Positions 1-12,825 of a DNA stretch of 64,000 nt are shown here, one piece after another; position 1 is the stretch's first letter, and each line of letters starts with the position of its first letter. This stretch comes from Gigaspora margarita. Taxonomy: Eukaryota; Glomeromycota; Glomeromycetes; Diversisporales; Gigasporaceae. Where the stretch lies: positions 173,028 to 237,027 of the forward strand of contig WTPW01000606.1 of NCBI GenBank assembly GCA_009809945.1, given 5' to 3'. A program made the position numbers and the translations under genes. Below the pieces are notes generated by a model that searched no databases, was not told where the DNA came from, and saw nothing but the letters and a program-made list of their open reading frames with translations.

Positions 1-3000
1 AATTAACTCAACCATAACTGCATTACTAAGATAGTGAGTAAGTCTGTAACAGAACTTTTTACAGTACTCACAATAAAAATCTCAATAATTCCAATAGAAA
101 TTATTACAACCTTAGCTGATAGCAAGTAAGTTATGTAAAGTTTTTACAGCACTGTACATCATGATAGAAATCATGATAGTTCCAATGCAAGCTACATGCC
201 ATTGGAATAGTAAGTTTTGTAGCAAACTTTTTTTTATAGTAACTCATGATAAAAATTACAATAATTCCAAAACAAACTATCTAAATGTTAACCACATACT
301 GTGTAAGTCATCAGTAAGTAAGTTCCATTACAATTTTTTATAGTAAAAAGCATAATAAATCTAATAAAACTAACACAACCTCATACTATCCCTATAAGAA
401 AAGTGGTCTGGGTGTTGGTACGGGTTGGCACTGGGTTGTTTGGATAGGCATGTGCCATTTGGATGAAACATGAACCAAAATGTGACAGAATGGAACATAT
501 ATTATGTTTCATAGTATTGATACATGCATTGGATGACACGTATAAGCATGGTTTATTTCGTTACTTTTACATGTAATTATTCATGCTAAAACCTGTAGTT
601 TTTGGTTTAGTAAAGTGCAGCGAAACTTAGTCCAATTACAGTCCAAAATGTCTGGTAAACAGTCCAATTTGACCAATTCAACATGCCAATACAGATCACA
701 GAGGTACAAACCCAGACATCTGTCCATGCCACACTTGACCATGTTTCTCCATAGAAATACATACCTACATAGCCCACTTTTTTCATAGGGTATGTGTACC
801 AGAAATCTGTAGCAAAATTTTTTTACAGTAACTAATAATATATATAATGATAATTCTTTTGCCAACCTTAACCACATATAGTGTATTACCAGAAAAGAGT
901 GTAAATTCTGTAACAATTTTTTTATAGTGACTCATGAAAGAAATCACAATAATTCTAATGCAAACCAACTTAACCACATACTGTATGTCACTAAAATAGT
1001 AAGTAGTTCTATGACAGAATTTTTTATAGCAGCTCATGAAATAAATCATGATAATTCCAATACAAACTAATACAATCTACAGTGCATTACCAAAATAGTG
1101 AGTAAGTTCTGTAATGATAGAATCATAATTATTTTAATGCAAACTAACTCAACTACATAATATACATAACTGGAATAACAAGTTCTATAACTGAATTTTT
1201 TAAAAAATTCATGCTAAAAATCTCAATAATTATAATACAAATCATCTTATCACTAGAATAGTGAGTAAAAAACAAAATTTTAATACAAACTAACTTAGCC
1301 ATATATTGTATTACTGGAATAGTGAGTTGGTTCTATAACAGAATATTTTATGTAGCTAATTAAATCTTAATTACATACTATGTATTACTGGAATAGCAAG
1401 TAAGCTCTGTAACAATTTTTACAGTAAATTATGATAGAAATTATAATAATTCTAATATAACTAAACCAAATTTTGTGTATTGTAAAGCAGCAAGTTCTAT
1501 AAGAAAATTTTTTATAGTAATTCATATGAGAAATCATGATAGTTCTAATACAAACTAACTTTGCCTTAACTATTTACTGTAGATATTATATTCCATTCTT
1601 CTAAAGTTGCTTTACCTTTGTCTTTGACTTTATACTGGTGCTATCAATCATAAACTTAACTCTTTCAGGATGCCTCAGTCCATATGGATCTTTTTTTATC
1701 CTAAACCTTTAATTATCCCCTTGAACTCTTCAACTTTTTTTATCCATATTATTATAATAGCAAGTAAGTTCTACAACAATTTTTTATAGTAATCACAATA
1801 GAAGACATAATAGTTCCTAATGCAATCTAACTTTACCAGAATAGTAGGTTTATAGCAGCATTTTTTATAGCAACTTTTAATAGAAATTATAATAATTCCA
1901 ATGCTAACTCAAACTTAACCACATGCTATGTATCATTAGAATAGTAAGTAAATTCTGTAGCAGAAATTTTATAGTTAATTTGCAATAGAAAACATAATAA
2001 TCCCAATACTAACTACCTCGACCTTAACTATATCTGTATATCACTAAATAAACAAGTAAGTTCTATAACAGAATTTTTTATAGTAGAATTAAATCACATA
2101 CAATGTGTTTTCTGGAATGATGAGTAAGTTCTGTAGCAAGATTTTTATGTAAAATTATAATTCTAATACAAATTTTAACTTAATATTAACCTTATATTGT
2201 ATATTACTAAAATAGTAAATAAGGCTATACCAGAATTTATTACAGTAACTCACATCAAAAATCATAATAATTCAAATTCAAACTAACTCAGCATACTGTA
2301 GCAATAAACAAGTTCTATATCAAAACTTTTTGCAGTAACTTACAATAAAATAATAATTCAATATAATCTAACAATATTCTTTGTGTTATTGAAATAACAA
2401 CTAAGTTCAGTAATACAATTTTTATAGTAACTTATTATAAAAGTAATAATCCTAATATAACCTTAACCATATTTATGTTTTGTAACAAAAATTTTTATTA
2501 GTTGTTTAAAATAAAAAACTTAATTATTCTAATGAAAACTAACTTAATCTTATTACATTCTGTATGTCAAAAGAATCAAGTAAGTTTTGTAACCATATTT
2601 TTATAGGAACTTACAATTCAAACTAATTTACATACTGTGTTAAGTAGATAAGTTCTATAATAAAATTTTTACAGTATTTTATATAATAGAAATCTTGATA
2701 ATTCTAATATAAACTAAATCAGCTCCAACTATATAATGTATTACTGAAACTGCAAGTTTTATAATAGAATTTTTTATCAACCTATAATAGAATTCATAAT
2801 AAACAAATTCTATACTATGTTTTACCAAAATAGCATACAAGTTCTGCAACAAAATTTTTATAGTAACTTACAATGCAAACTACCTCAACCTTATCTACAT
2901 ACAGTGCATCATCAGAATATCAAGTAAGCTCTGTGACAGAGATTTTTATAATAATTTATAATGCATGCTAATTTAACTTTAACTACATAACAAGCAAGAT

Positions 3001-4600
3001 CTGTAATAGAAGTGTTTTTAGCAACTTACAATGCAAATAATCTTAACCTTATCTACTTACTGTGTATTATTAGAATAGTAAGTTGATAGAAATCATGATA
3101 CTTTGCTTAAAATATTGTACCACCAGAATAACAAGTTCTGTATGGAATTTTTACAGTTGTTTATAATAATTTTAATGCAAGATAACTCAATTTTAGCTAT
3201 ATACTGTATGTTTTTCAAATAATAAGTAATTTTTATAACAAAATTTTTATAGTAATTATAATAAAAATTATAATAAAAATTATGATAATTCCAATGCAAA
3301 ATAACTAACTTTTAATAGCTATTATATGTTACTAGAATAGTGAGTAAGTTTTATAATAAAATTTTTTACTAGCTTAACCTTAACTGCTGTACATATTGTA
3401 TATCAATAAAATATGTAACAAGTAAGTTTTGCAACAGAATTTTTATAGTAATTTTACAATGCAAACTAATTCAACCTTAATTATATACTGTATCACTAGA
3501 ATAGCAAGTTCTGTAACTGAATTTTTTACAGTACCTTATAATATAAACTATTTCATTAGAATAGCAAGTTTTGAAACAGAATTTTTACAGTAACTCTTGA
3601 CAGAAATAATGAAAATCTGGATGAAACAAACTCAACTTTACTATATATTGTATTATCAAAATACAAGTAAGTTCTGTATTTTTTATAATTTTACAATATG
3701 TACTAAGCCACAATTAAGTTCTATATTTTTAGTAATTTTACAATGTGTACTAAACCACATATTGTGTATTGCCAGAATAGAAGTTCCTGTAATAGGATGT
3801 TTTATAGTAAACTACAATATAGACTAAGTCAACCTTAACCATATACTATGTGTTGCTAAAATAGCAAGTAATAACTTTTATAGTAATTTTTAATAGAAAT
3901 CATGATAATTTGAATGAAACAAACTCAACTATATTGCATCACTAAAATGGCAAGTAAGTTTTGAACAGAATTTTTTATAGTTATTTAAAATAGAAATTAT
4001 AATAATTCTACTACAAACTAACTTAACTTTATTTACATATTGTGCCACTGGAATAGCAAATTCCATAATAGAATTTTTATTGTAACTTATAATAGAAAAC
4101 ATGATAATTCTAATGCATATTAACTTAACCTTAATACATACCATATCACCAAAATAGAATCTCTGTAACAGAATTTTTAAATGCTTATTATAAAATTGCA
4201 TTATTTTTAATGCAAATTAACTTAGCTTTAACTACATGCCATACATCATTAGAATAGTGAGTAAAGAACTTTTAGAATAACTCACAGTAAAAATTAATAC
4301 AACCTTAACCAATACCATATGTTACTAGGATAATTCAGTTCTATAATAGAATTTTTACAGCAAAATTAAATAAAACCTTAATCAAGTACTGTGTGTCAAC
4401 AGAATAGCAAGATATTTAACAATATCTTTTGCAGTATTATATTATAGAATTTATGATAACTCCAATACAAACTAGCTTAACTTTGACTATAACGTGTATT
4501 ACCAAAATAATAGTAAGTTTTGTACCAATTTTTTATATTAATACATAATAGAAAACATAATTTTTTACAAAAAATTATGATAATTTCAATTTAACGTATA
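1..4600. repeat. Degenerate ~100-bp tandem satellite block
   Basis: About 4.6 kb of diverged tandem units spaced roughly 95-110 bp. Each unit keeps a recognisable order of short blocks: a variant of 'actgtgtattac', then 'agaatagcaagtaagttctg', then 'taacagaatttttatag', then 'aatcatgataattccaatgc', then 'aaactaactcaacctta'. Roughly 40 units can be followed. Less repetitive interruptions lie near 395-790 and 1585-1740; the second, read on the minus strand, gives a broken protein-like stretch that may be a transposase relic. The block starts before base 1. The open frames inside it come from the repeat and were not called as genes. Confidence 0.75.
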
Positions 4601-5044
4601 ATTGCAAAATAACGCACAGGGTATTATTTCAAATCTTAACTTGAATTAAGCTTAATTCAAGCCAAAAATTGTAATTTCACCTTTGCATGTTATTTCATGG
4701 TTATACAATATGTTATATTCAGTGTTAGCAAATAGAAAAATAGAACAAAAGCTTGATTTTTTGTCTTAATATTAAAAAAATTTTTTTATTAATTATTTGC
4801 AATTATTTAAATATATATTGTTAGACCATTAGTAAAGTAATAAATTTAAAATATTTTTATATTTAATTAGTAAAATTTAATACTAATAATTTACAATAGA
4901 AAATCAAAAAAAGTGAATAGAATTAGAGGCCAATAGAACAAATATAGTAAACGTGACAACCCTGGTTATATTTTACTAAATGTAATGAATATGAAGATGG
5001 TGCATAAGCACCATCTGTTATGCTAGTTACTATTAAATTTACCA
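4601..5044. other. AT-rich spacer, no gene seen
   Basis: Very AT-rich, with homopolymer runs. A segment at about 4615-4700 (around 'aagcttaattcaagcc') resembles about 5890-5985 on the other side of the 829-bp hAT-like element, so the two may be diverged repeats. No coding frame with any recognisable feature. Confidence 0.5.
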
Positions 5045-5052
5045 GTTGCTAT

Positions 5053-5881
5053 TAGAGGTTGGAACTGTATTGTTGCATCTAAATTTAAAACCGTTTCAAC
5101 CTGATTCAATTATTTTATATTCAGATTTAATAAAACCGAATTTATTAAATTTAATAAAACTGAATAAAACTGAAAAATCAGATTTAATAAAACCAGATTT
5201 ATCAAATTTAATAAAACAGAAAAATTGAATACCAGGAACATAGCTGTGCTGAGTGTATGGTTTACTGCCATCTAGAATGGCAAGTTTGACAATCTTGCAT
5301 TTAATTTGCTGGCATAGTATACTGCTACTGTGTATGAGCATACCAGATTTGGTATTCGTATTATCCTGAGGTATGTAATATTATATGATGGAATGAGAAT
5401 ACATAAACTATTCTCTATCAATATCAACAGATTGCATTAAATTTTAAAATGCATTTATTTAGATACTAGAATTCAATTTTGGCAAAGTTTTAGGTGCATT
5501 TATCAATAATAATAACTAATTAAATTATAGCAAAAATGGTATCTGGCAATTTTATTTAGCATGTGGATTATTGGATTATTAGCAAAATTTATCAATTTTG
5601 ATTCCTTCTGTTCGGATCTGCTAAATTTTGGTTGCACAACCAATCTATTCTGATTTATGATATATCAAGCTACTCTAAGCACAGATATTTGAATGTTCTA
5701 ACTACTAGTTTATTTAACTGTAAAAACTGTTTTTTTTTTAAATTTAGGTTGATTTAGTTTTACGAGTTTATTAAAATTGCAAAACTGAATTACTCAGTTT
5801 ATAAATTTGGGTTAAACTTGTTTAAGTTGAAGTTAAAAAATTAAATTCAAATTGTAAAAATAAAACTAGTTCCAACCTCTA
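5053..5881. mobile_element. hAT-like non-autonomous element (829 bp), 8-bp TSD
   Basis: Starts 'tagaggttggaact' and ends with its reverse complement 'agttccaacctcta'. It is flanked by an exact 8-bp direct repeat 'gttgctat' at 5045-5052 and 5882-5889. An 8-bp target-site duplication with TAG-type short inverted ends is the hAT signature. The interior has short reiterations of 'tttaataaaac' and no transposase frame, so it would depend on a transposase supplied elsewhere. The short open frames inside are not credible genes. Confidence 0.85.
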
Positions 5882-5889
5882 GTTGCTAT

Positions 5890-6869
5890 TTTGACTTAAG
5901 GCCCAGATTAAGCTTAATTTAAGCCAAATTTCGAAATCAAACCTCTGGTCATTATTTTGAAATTTTATGGTAATCAACTTTTTATTAGCTTCTAATTGTT
6001 TAATTTTAGGGGGAGGTTTTGAAGTAGGGGATAATATTAAATGAAGCTTTAATTTCAAACACCTTAAAAATAATCTTTGGATTACACAATTTATAAATAA
6101 ATAAAATAGCCTTCCATTTATATCAAATCATTATATAAACCTTCTATTTATACCAAATCATTATATAAACTATTACTCTAATAAATCATGTTAAAATTAT
6201 CAAGTTATATCTCTGTTAAATTGCTTTATTATTATTTTATTATATAAAAAAGGGTTGTTCATTTTATTACATAATAGAATATTATGTTATATTATACAAA
6301 GTTAGATAATAAAGTTCCAATAATTTTGAATATAAATGGCCTTTTCTTTTTGATGCAATAAAAATTTTCATGTTTTATAATATTGATATATAATATGGGT
6401 GTTATTTATTAAAACTGCCTATTTTTAAATATAAATTTGAGATAATTGGGTTTAATTATTTGTTTTGATTTATGAAATTAATCAAATTTCACAATTTTGA
6501 TTAGTTAAGTAACTATCAGGTAATCTGTGATGTGTTGGCCCTATGCAACCTTATAAATAATTAAAAAATATCAATCATGTCAAAATTTATATGAATCTAA
6601 TAAAAACTCATTTTTCTAAAAATTGTAAAAAATGAACTGTTTTAATAAATGTGATTACATAACTGATTTGTATAGAATATTTATTTTTGTAAATGAACTA
6701 AAAGGGGTCGGGCACCTCACAAATTATCCAATATATAACAGCATGGTGGACATTTGTTTTAAATGGTTAAAAAATGTAAACAAAAAATGTAAACAAGTAA
6801 ACAATATGCACAATGTAGATCTTTATATAAATTTAGACGTTTAATATAATTTAATATATTTTTATAGTA
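5890..6869. other. AT-rich spacer with a short tandem duplication
   Basis: No gene recognised. A ~30-bp unit containing 'accaaatcattatataaac' is tandemly duplicated at about 6111-6172. A 70-codon frame at 6632-6844 has unremarkable composition and no recognisable motif, so it is not called. Confidence 0.4.
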
Positions 6870-7230
6870 TAAGTTTTATAATATAGTAGAATTTGGTATT
6901 AGCTCAAAGCAAAGTTTTTTTTTTTTACTAAGTTAACTTTCCTTCAAGCTTTAATAAAAGTTGTAAAGCTCATTTTTGTGGTTCTAATAATGGTAAGATC
7001 ATTAAAATTGGTTTAGTAGTTCTTGAGATATTATTTCTTTATAAGTTTTATTATATATATATACAAAAAAAGAAAAGGATAATATCTCAAGAACTACTAA
7101 GCCAATTTTGATAATTTTACTACTATTACAATCACAAAAATGAGCTTTACAACATTTTAGAGCTTGAAAAAGATTAATTTAGCAAAAAAAAACTTTAGAT
7201 TAATACTAGATTCTACTTTATTATAAAACT
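6870..7230. repeat. Foldback (long palindromic) element
   Basis: Two nearly complementary arms of about 150 bp around a short AT spacer near 7045-7065. Matching landmarks are 'aagttttataatatagtag' at the left edge against 'ctactttattataaaact' at the right, and 'ttgtaaagctcatttttgtg' near 6969 against its complement near 7135. No coding capacity. A separate hAT-like element begins exactly at its right end, so this foldback was there first. A related arm sequence occurs in the complex at 51-51.6 kb. Confidence 0.75.
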
Positions 7231-7441
7231 TAGAGCTCCAATTCAGATAATCTGTCATCCATTTATCTGTATCCATTTATCTGAATAATCCAAAATTGCT
7301 TGGATATTCAGATAATCTGACAAGTATTCAGATAATTATCCAGATATCAATAGTAAACAAATATAAGAAGGATATCCAAATAAGTTCAAATCTGGATATC
7401 TAATAAATAAATGAATAAACAGATAATGAATTGAAACACTA
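7231..7441. mobile_element. hAT-like MITE (211 bp), 8-bp TSD, nested in a foldback terminus
   Basis: Begins 'tagagctccaattcagataa' and ends in the diverged complement '...gaattgaaacacta'. An exact 8-bp direct repeat 'ataaaact' flanks it at 7223-7230 and 7442-7449. The left copy of that duplication is the last part of the foldback element, so the MITE inserted into the foldback end. The interior is built from reiterated 'cagataat/atctg' motifs. No coding capacity. Confidence 0.8.
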
Positions 7442-7689
7442 ATAAAACTTATAAATTTGTACTAATTTTTATTATAGCAATAGTACTAATTTTATCTGAA
7501 TTAGCAATTAATATATTTTTAATAAATAAAATTTTAAATAAGTAAAATACAAAAACTTTATAATTTTTTTAAAAAAAAATTTTTTAATTTATTATAAATA
7601 GTTAATAATATTAATAAAGTATTTACTATATATAATATACTATATTAATAAATAATTAATCTTTAGATTTAAAATTTTTAATAGCTAGT

Positions 7690-8835
7690 AATATAAATGA
7701 TTTAAAAGAAGTGTTAGAATGAATCCTCTTAAAGACATAAGCAATTAATAAACATAAAATACTAATCTTCACTTTTCCATTTCTGAATATTTCTAAATTT
7801 ATTCCAATCAATCCAAGAAAATGCCTGGAGTAATTGGTGTCCATTCAACACCAATTCCAATTCTTCTGGGCTGGCCAGGAAGAATTGGAATTGGTGTTGA
7901 ATGGACACTATTTATTCTGGGCATTTTTTTGGATTAATTGTAATAAATTCAGAAATGATCAGGAAATTCTTTTATCAACCGGTCAAAAGAATTTCTACTG
8001 GTAGAAATTTTTTTGGCTGGTTGATAAAAGAAGTCTTAGAATGAATTCATTTCCTAGACATTTTTGAATTCATTACAATTAATCCCAAAAAATGCCCAGA
8101 GTAAATGGTGTCCATTTAACACCAATTCCAATTCTTCTGGGCTATTAGAATTCTTTTAACCAGTTGATAAAAGAAGTGTTAGAATAAATCCTCTTAAAGA
8201 CATAAGCAATTAATAAACATAAAATACTAACCTTCGCTTTTTCTTTTCCTGAATATTTTTAAATTCATTCTAATCAATCCAAGAAAATGCCCAGAGTAAT
8301 GGTGTCTATTCAACACCAATTCCAATTCTTCTGGGTCAGTAGAAATTCTTTAGCCAGTTTGATAAAAGAAGTGTTAGAATTAATCTTCTTATAAAAACAT
8401 AGGCAATTAATCAAAATAAAATACTAACCTATGTTTTTTATTTCCCGGATATTTCTGAATTCATTCCAATCAATCCATTCTGGGCTGGTAGAAATTCTTT
8501 AGCCGGTTGATAAAAGAAGTATTAGAATTAATCTTTTTATAAAGACAAGGCAATGAATTAAAATAAAATACTAACCTTCACTTTTTTCATTTCCTGGATA
8601 TTTCTGAATTTATTCCATCCAAGAAAATGCCTGGAGTAATAATGTCTATTCAACACCAATTCCAATTCTTCCAGGCCAGTAGAAATTCTTTTAGCCAGTT
8701 TGATAAAAGAAGTGTTAGAATCAATCTTCTTATACAATTAATCAAAATAAAATACTACCTTCACTTTTTTTATTTTCTCAATATTTCTGAATTGAACACT
8801 AATTCCAATTCTTCTGGTTGGTAATCTCAGTTCCT
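7690..8835. repeat. Tandem array of ~150-300-bp units with an internal perfect hairpin
   Basis: The landmark 'aaaagaagtgttagaat' (with variants) recurs near 7703, 8024, 8164, 8360, 8507 and 8697. It is followed each time by versions of 'cataagcaattaat', 'aaaatactaaccttc', 'tttctgaattcattcc', 'caacaccaattccaattctt' and 'ctgggctggtagaaattc'. Spacing varies, so units were lost or truncated. In the first unit the arms at 7838-7866 and 7879-7907 are perfectly complementary over 29 bp with a 12-nt loop. Frames through the array are not gene-like. Confidence 0.8.
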
Positions 8836-8857
8836 TAGGCTTTTTTATAGCTGTTCT

Positions 8858-9137
8858 TAGGGATATTATGTGGTTTGGTCTTAAACTAATAGACCACAGT
8901 TAGTCTTAAGACTGGTTTGAGCTAAAAAAATTGGTTTGCTCTAAGCAGGCCTGCCAAAAATTAATTAAAATTAATTTTTGCTATACGTCATACAATTAAA
9001 ATCAATTGACCAGTTATAAATCTTAATATTGGACTGGTCTAGACTAGCAAAGTCTTTAAAATGAAGACCATAATAGAACAGACTAGACTTGACCAAAATT
9101 GATCAGACTGAACCAAACCGGATTGTTAACATCCCTA
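8858..9137. mobile_element. hAT-like MITE (280 bp), 8-bp TSD
   Basis: Starts 'tagggatattatgtggtttg' and ends 'caaaccggattgttaacatccct' minus strand complement plus 'a', that is the same TAGGGAT terminus inverted. It is flanked by an exact 8-bp repeat 'gctgttct' at 8850-8857 and 9138-9145. The interior is rich in 'ggtct/agacc' (kaccagactgaacc-like words). No coding capacity. The terminus matches that of the MITE at 54547-54706. Confidence 0.88.
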
Positions 9138-9145
9138 GCTGTTCT

Positions 9146-10500
9146 TATAAATTTTGGACAGACTAAAAATTTGTTTGCTTTCTGAAATTTCTTTTGTTTC
9201 ATCCTAAATATCATCTAACTTTTCAGAATCACATCATTGTCTTCGGAACTTCAATCTGGAGATAGCAATGTATTTTTTGAAGAGTTGAATGATCCATAGA
9301 ACAAAATTGAAAAGATTTTAGAAAACAAGCAAATTTTCAGTTTGTCCCAGAATTTGATATAACATTTTGTTAAAAAACTTGCATTTTAGTGACTCATAGT
9401 ATGTAATTAAAGTTGAGTTAGATTGTATTGAAAGAAAATTGAATGCTGCGATTAAGATAAAAATACTTGTCTTTTATCAGCTAAGCTACCATTACCATAT
9501 TCTACAGTGGCTATTTTTACCTCATCTTATTAGTTCTTCCTCTCAAAGTGGCCAAAGTTTTCTCTTTGTCAGAGAAAAAATCTGTGTTAGTTAGCTTTCA
9601 CTTAAATTTTTTTCGAATTTGAAAGTTATTACCTCATTCATTATATAATACTTACCAAAATTTGCCTAAATTTGCTCTCTAAGTCTTTAGTGATAATGAT
9701 CTATACTTATCTTTATTCACTATAGACGTACGAAGAGGTAAAAAATACTGTAAGGTGTTTTAAAAAAAATTATTATGTAAACCACGAGTTGCCAATTGAC
9801 GATGTGGTTTTTCATAGTAAGAGTTACTTTAAAAAATTTTATTTATGTTGTGTGACTTAGGATCTTCAAGCCAATCAAATCGAATGTCTGCCATGCTATA
9901 TATAACCCAGATTATTCTGAACAAAACAAAGTAAGACAGTAAAGACAAAATCACAAATATATAAAAAATGGCTATCTAAACTGGTTTTGATTAACTTAGT
10001 AAAAGTGTTAAAAATGCGATTTTACTTATATAAATCACTTTTTTCTAACCCTAACTTTAATCCTAATTCTAAAAATCAGAAAATTAGAAAAATCAAATAA
10101 TTTTGTAATGTGCCAGGCTTTAGGCATTTCCAAAAAAGAAACATCTAAAGCAGAACAGATTTTTATAAAATATTTTATTGAATTAACTTTAGGGTTAGAT
10201 GGAATTTAGGTTTAAATATAAGCAAAATTCCTTTCTAACATTTTTAATTAACACACCAAGATAGGTTTTGATTGCTGTTTTTTGTATTTTTTCAAGATTT
10301 TCACTTTTCTTTATGTTGCTTTACTGAAGATCATTAGAATTCGATAATTTGATTAGTCAGATATTACATGTATCTGCTCCACTTTAGATGACCTCATTTT
10401 TATATTTGAGAAAACTTAACCTGTTCTAGGGGGTATACATAGTTTATCCTGTACCTGGGGAATATAGGCAATTATCCTAGATCCCTTAATTTTTTTAATT
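9146..10500. other. AT-rich intergenic stretch, no gene seen
   Basis: About 1.35 kb without a frame or repeat that could be recognised on either strand. Base composition is slightly less AT-extreme near 9480-9720, but no splice-linked coding blocks were identified. Confidence 0.35.
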
Positions 10501-10509
10501 TTTAATAAT

Positions 10510-11180
10510 CAAAATTTGTTTTTTGGTGTATTTGTTATTCATTTTTTAGTATGTTTCTTTGCAGCTTTTCATTGTTTTGTCATTTGCTGTCTCTTGGTGG
10601 TGTTTTCTCTGGTAAGTTCAATCTTTTTGTTTTGTTCTTGGTGTGGTTTTTTTACATTTTTTAACAGGTTACTTTGCATTTCTTTGAACACTTTTCTCTA
10701 GCAGTTCTTTCAACATTTCTCTACTAGTATTCTTCAGCAACTCTTCATATTTCTTTGGGACTTCTTCCTGGCATTTCTTTAGAGGTTTCTTAGACATTTT
10801 CACTTTTTGATATTTCTTTGCTATTTTTTGTTAGTTTTTTTTGCAGTTTCTCAGCATATTCTTAGGTAAGTTCAACATTTTTCATATTTTTCATTTTTTT
10901 TTGTTTTTTTTTGGTACAAGTTTTTTACATCTCTTTAATGGATTTCTTTGGGTTCTCTTTGGCATGTTCTCGTTCAACATTTTTCATATTTTTCATTTTT
11001 TTTTGTTTTTTTTTGGTACAAGTTTTTTACATCTCTTTAATGGATTTCTTTGGGTTCTCTCTGGCAGTTCCTTTGACATTTTTTGGTATTTCTTTAATTG
11101 TACCCTTTGGCAACTTTTTAACATTTATTTGGAACTTTTCTCTGGTGTTTAGATTTTTTTGCCAATTTTTTATATGATTT
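10510..11180. repeat. T-rich low-complexity block with a 102-bp tandem duplication
   Basis: The plus strand is strongly T/pyrimidine-rich, with reiterated words such as 'tttctttggg' and 'ttcaacatttttcatat'. A 102-bp unit is present twice in tandem, with starts at 10871 and 10973 (phase set by 'ttcaacatttttcatatttt'). Because 102 is divisible by 3, frames stay open across both copies, giving hydrophobic phenylalanine-rich frames that are composition artefacts. The minus strand has only a 42-codon Lys/Glu-rich frame. Not called as a gene. Confidence 0.7.
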
Positions 11181-11653
11181 TACTGTCATTATATGCTTAT
11201 TTGTTAGTAGTTTTATAAAGTATTTTCTTGCTGATTTTTTATAATAAGCAGTAGAGTTTGTCTAGCATGGCAACATTTTGATTATGGTCAGATTGGCATT
11301 AATTAATTACTTTATTACATTCATTGCATAATAATGTAATTAATAAAACAATTTTATAACAATATTTAATTAATAAAAAATTTTATAATGATATTTAATT
11401 AATAAAAAAATTTTATAAGTTTAACTCTATTAAATGCAAGTCATGGTAAAACTTCTAAACTTTGAATAATAATAATTTAATTTATAATTTAATTTAACTA
11501 AATAGTTATTTTGCTTAATTTTATTATTTTAGTAAATTTTTTTATTTTATATTTATAAATTCAAAATAAAATACTATTTTGCTCAAATTTTAAAAAACAG
11601 AAACCTTTTTTAACCAATTATTTTTAGACAACATAAGATAAGCTTCTGTACTA

Positions 11654-12135
11654 CATCTTGTTAATTTTAATAAAAGCTTAACAAACTCAATAACTATCAG
11701 TCTGGATTCAACGATTTCGGTACCATTCGTTTCGCTCGATGAGACAGTTCGAATGGTACAAAAATCATTAAATTCTGATCACTAGATTTCGAGATATTCA
11801 TAAAAAATAATTTTCAGCATAGTTTTGCACAGAAATCCCATAAAACCTATACAAAAACTGCACTGCAAATTGTTTTTTGCGAATATTTCAAGTTCTAGTG
11901 ATCAGAATTTAGCGATTTTGGTATCATTAGAGCCGTCTCAACAAGACGAATCAAATGGTTACAAAATCGTTGAATTTGGACCGAAAGTTATCAAGATCAT
12001 TAAACTTATATTAAAATTAACAAGATGTTAATATCTCAAGATTTGGTGATTAAAATTTAGCAATTTTGGTACCATTCGTTTCATAGAGACGGTTCGAATG
12101 GTTAAATTATGATTACTAGAACTTTGAGATATTAT
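11654..12135. repeat. Foldback element plus a third partial copy
   Basis: Arms of about 145 bp at 11654-11803 and 11883-12027 are diverged complements: 'catcttgttaattttaat' at the left edge, its complement ending at 12027, and 'ttctgatcactaga' near the inner edge of both. A third, same-family copy continues at about 12028-12135. Each copy carries a smaller hairpin around 'ggtaccattcg' and 'cgaatggtac'. No coding capacity; the 68-codon frame at 11825-12031 runs through it. Confidence 0.7.
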
Positions 12136-12296
12136 CGAATTTGTAAAATCAATTTTATGCAAATTTGCATCAAATTTATTTATTTAATACTCAAAATTTT
12201 TTTAACGATAAAAAAAAATGTTTATAATAAAGCTAATAAAATATGTTCAGAATAATGTAATTTATATAAGATATATTTATATCATTGATAATTTTT

Positions 12297-12522
12297 GTCG
12301 CAGCTGATGCTGAAAACGGCTGATGCTGAAATTTGGGGTCGCGATTTGAAAATATATGCCCTGCTAAAATCCACCTATACTCATTAATAATCAATTCTAA
12401 CCCTAAACCCTAACCCAACCCTAAAAAAAAAACTGTCAAAATTACCCCAAAAAATTTTTAAAAAATTTGTATCAAAATAGGTAGAAATTTCAGCATCAGC
12501 CGTTTTCAGCATCAGCTGCAAC
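12297..12522. mobile_element. MITE with 38-bp terminal inverted repeats (226 bp)
   Basis: The arms at 12297-12334 and 12485-12522 match over 38 bp with one mismatch; each contains two tandem 'gctgatgctgaaa' words. A 7-bp direct repeat 'aattttt' flanks the element at 12290-12296 and 12523-12529. Its centre includes a short 'ctaaccctaaaccctaaccc' run resembling telomere-type repeats. Related 'ggctgaagctgag' words occur near 40050 and 44850. Confidence 0.8.
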
Positions 12523-12825
12523 AATTTTTATTTTATTTAAAAAAATTTTTCAAAATTTGCCTGCAAAACCGTTTAAGAGATAATTTTTCTATAGACAAAT
12601 TTTTAAAAAATAAATCGATACCTTTGTAAAGCTAAGTTGTATATTTTATAGTAATTTGAAACCTGGACAAATTCCAACCCTCGAAAAAAACCAATTGCAA
12701 ATATATAACTATAAGAAAAATACTATTTGTTTAAATAATAAAGATTGGCGATATTAATTTGGCCAGATTTTTGGATTCAAACACAAACTATAGATATAGT
12801 TTTTAGATTGCCAACAAGTCTAGGT

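Noticed and set aside
7690..8835. CRISPR-like array
   Set aside because: Repeat units are long and diverged, without unique spacers of constant size; eukaryotic tandem repeat.
10841..11177. Two overlapping phenylalanine-rich frames of 88 and 103 codons
   Set aside because: They are produced by a T-rich low-complexity block with a 102-bp tandem duplication; no start context or domain.
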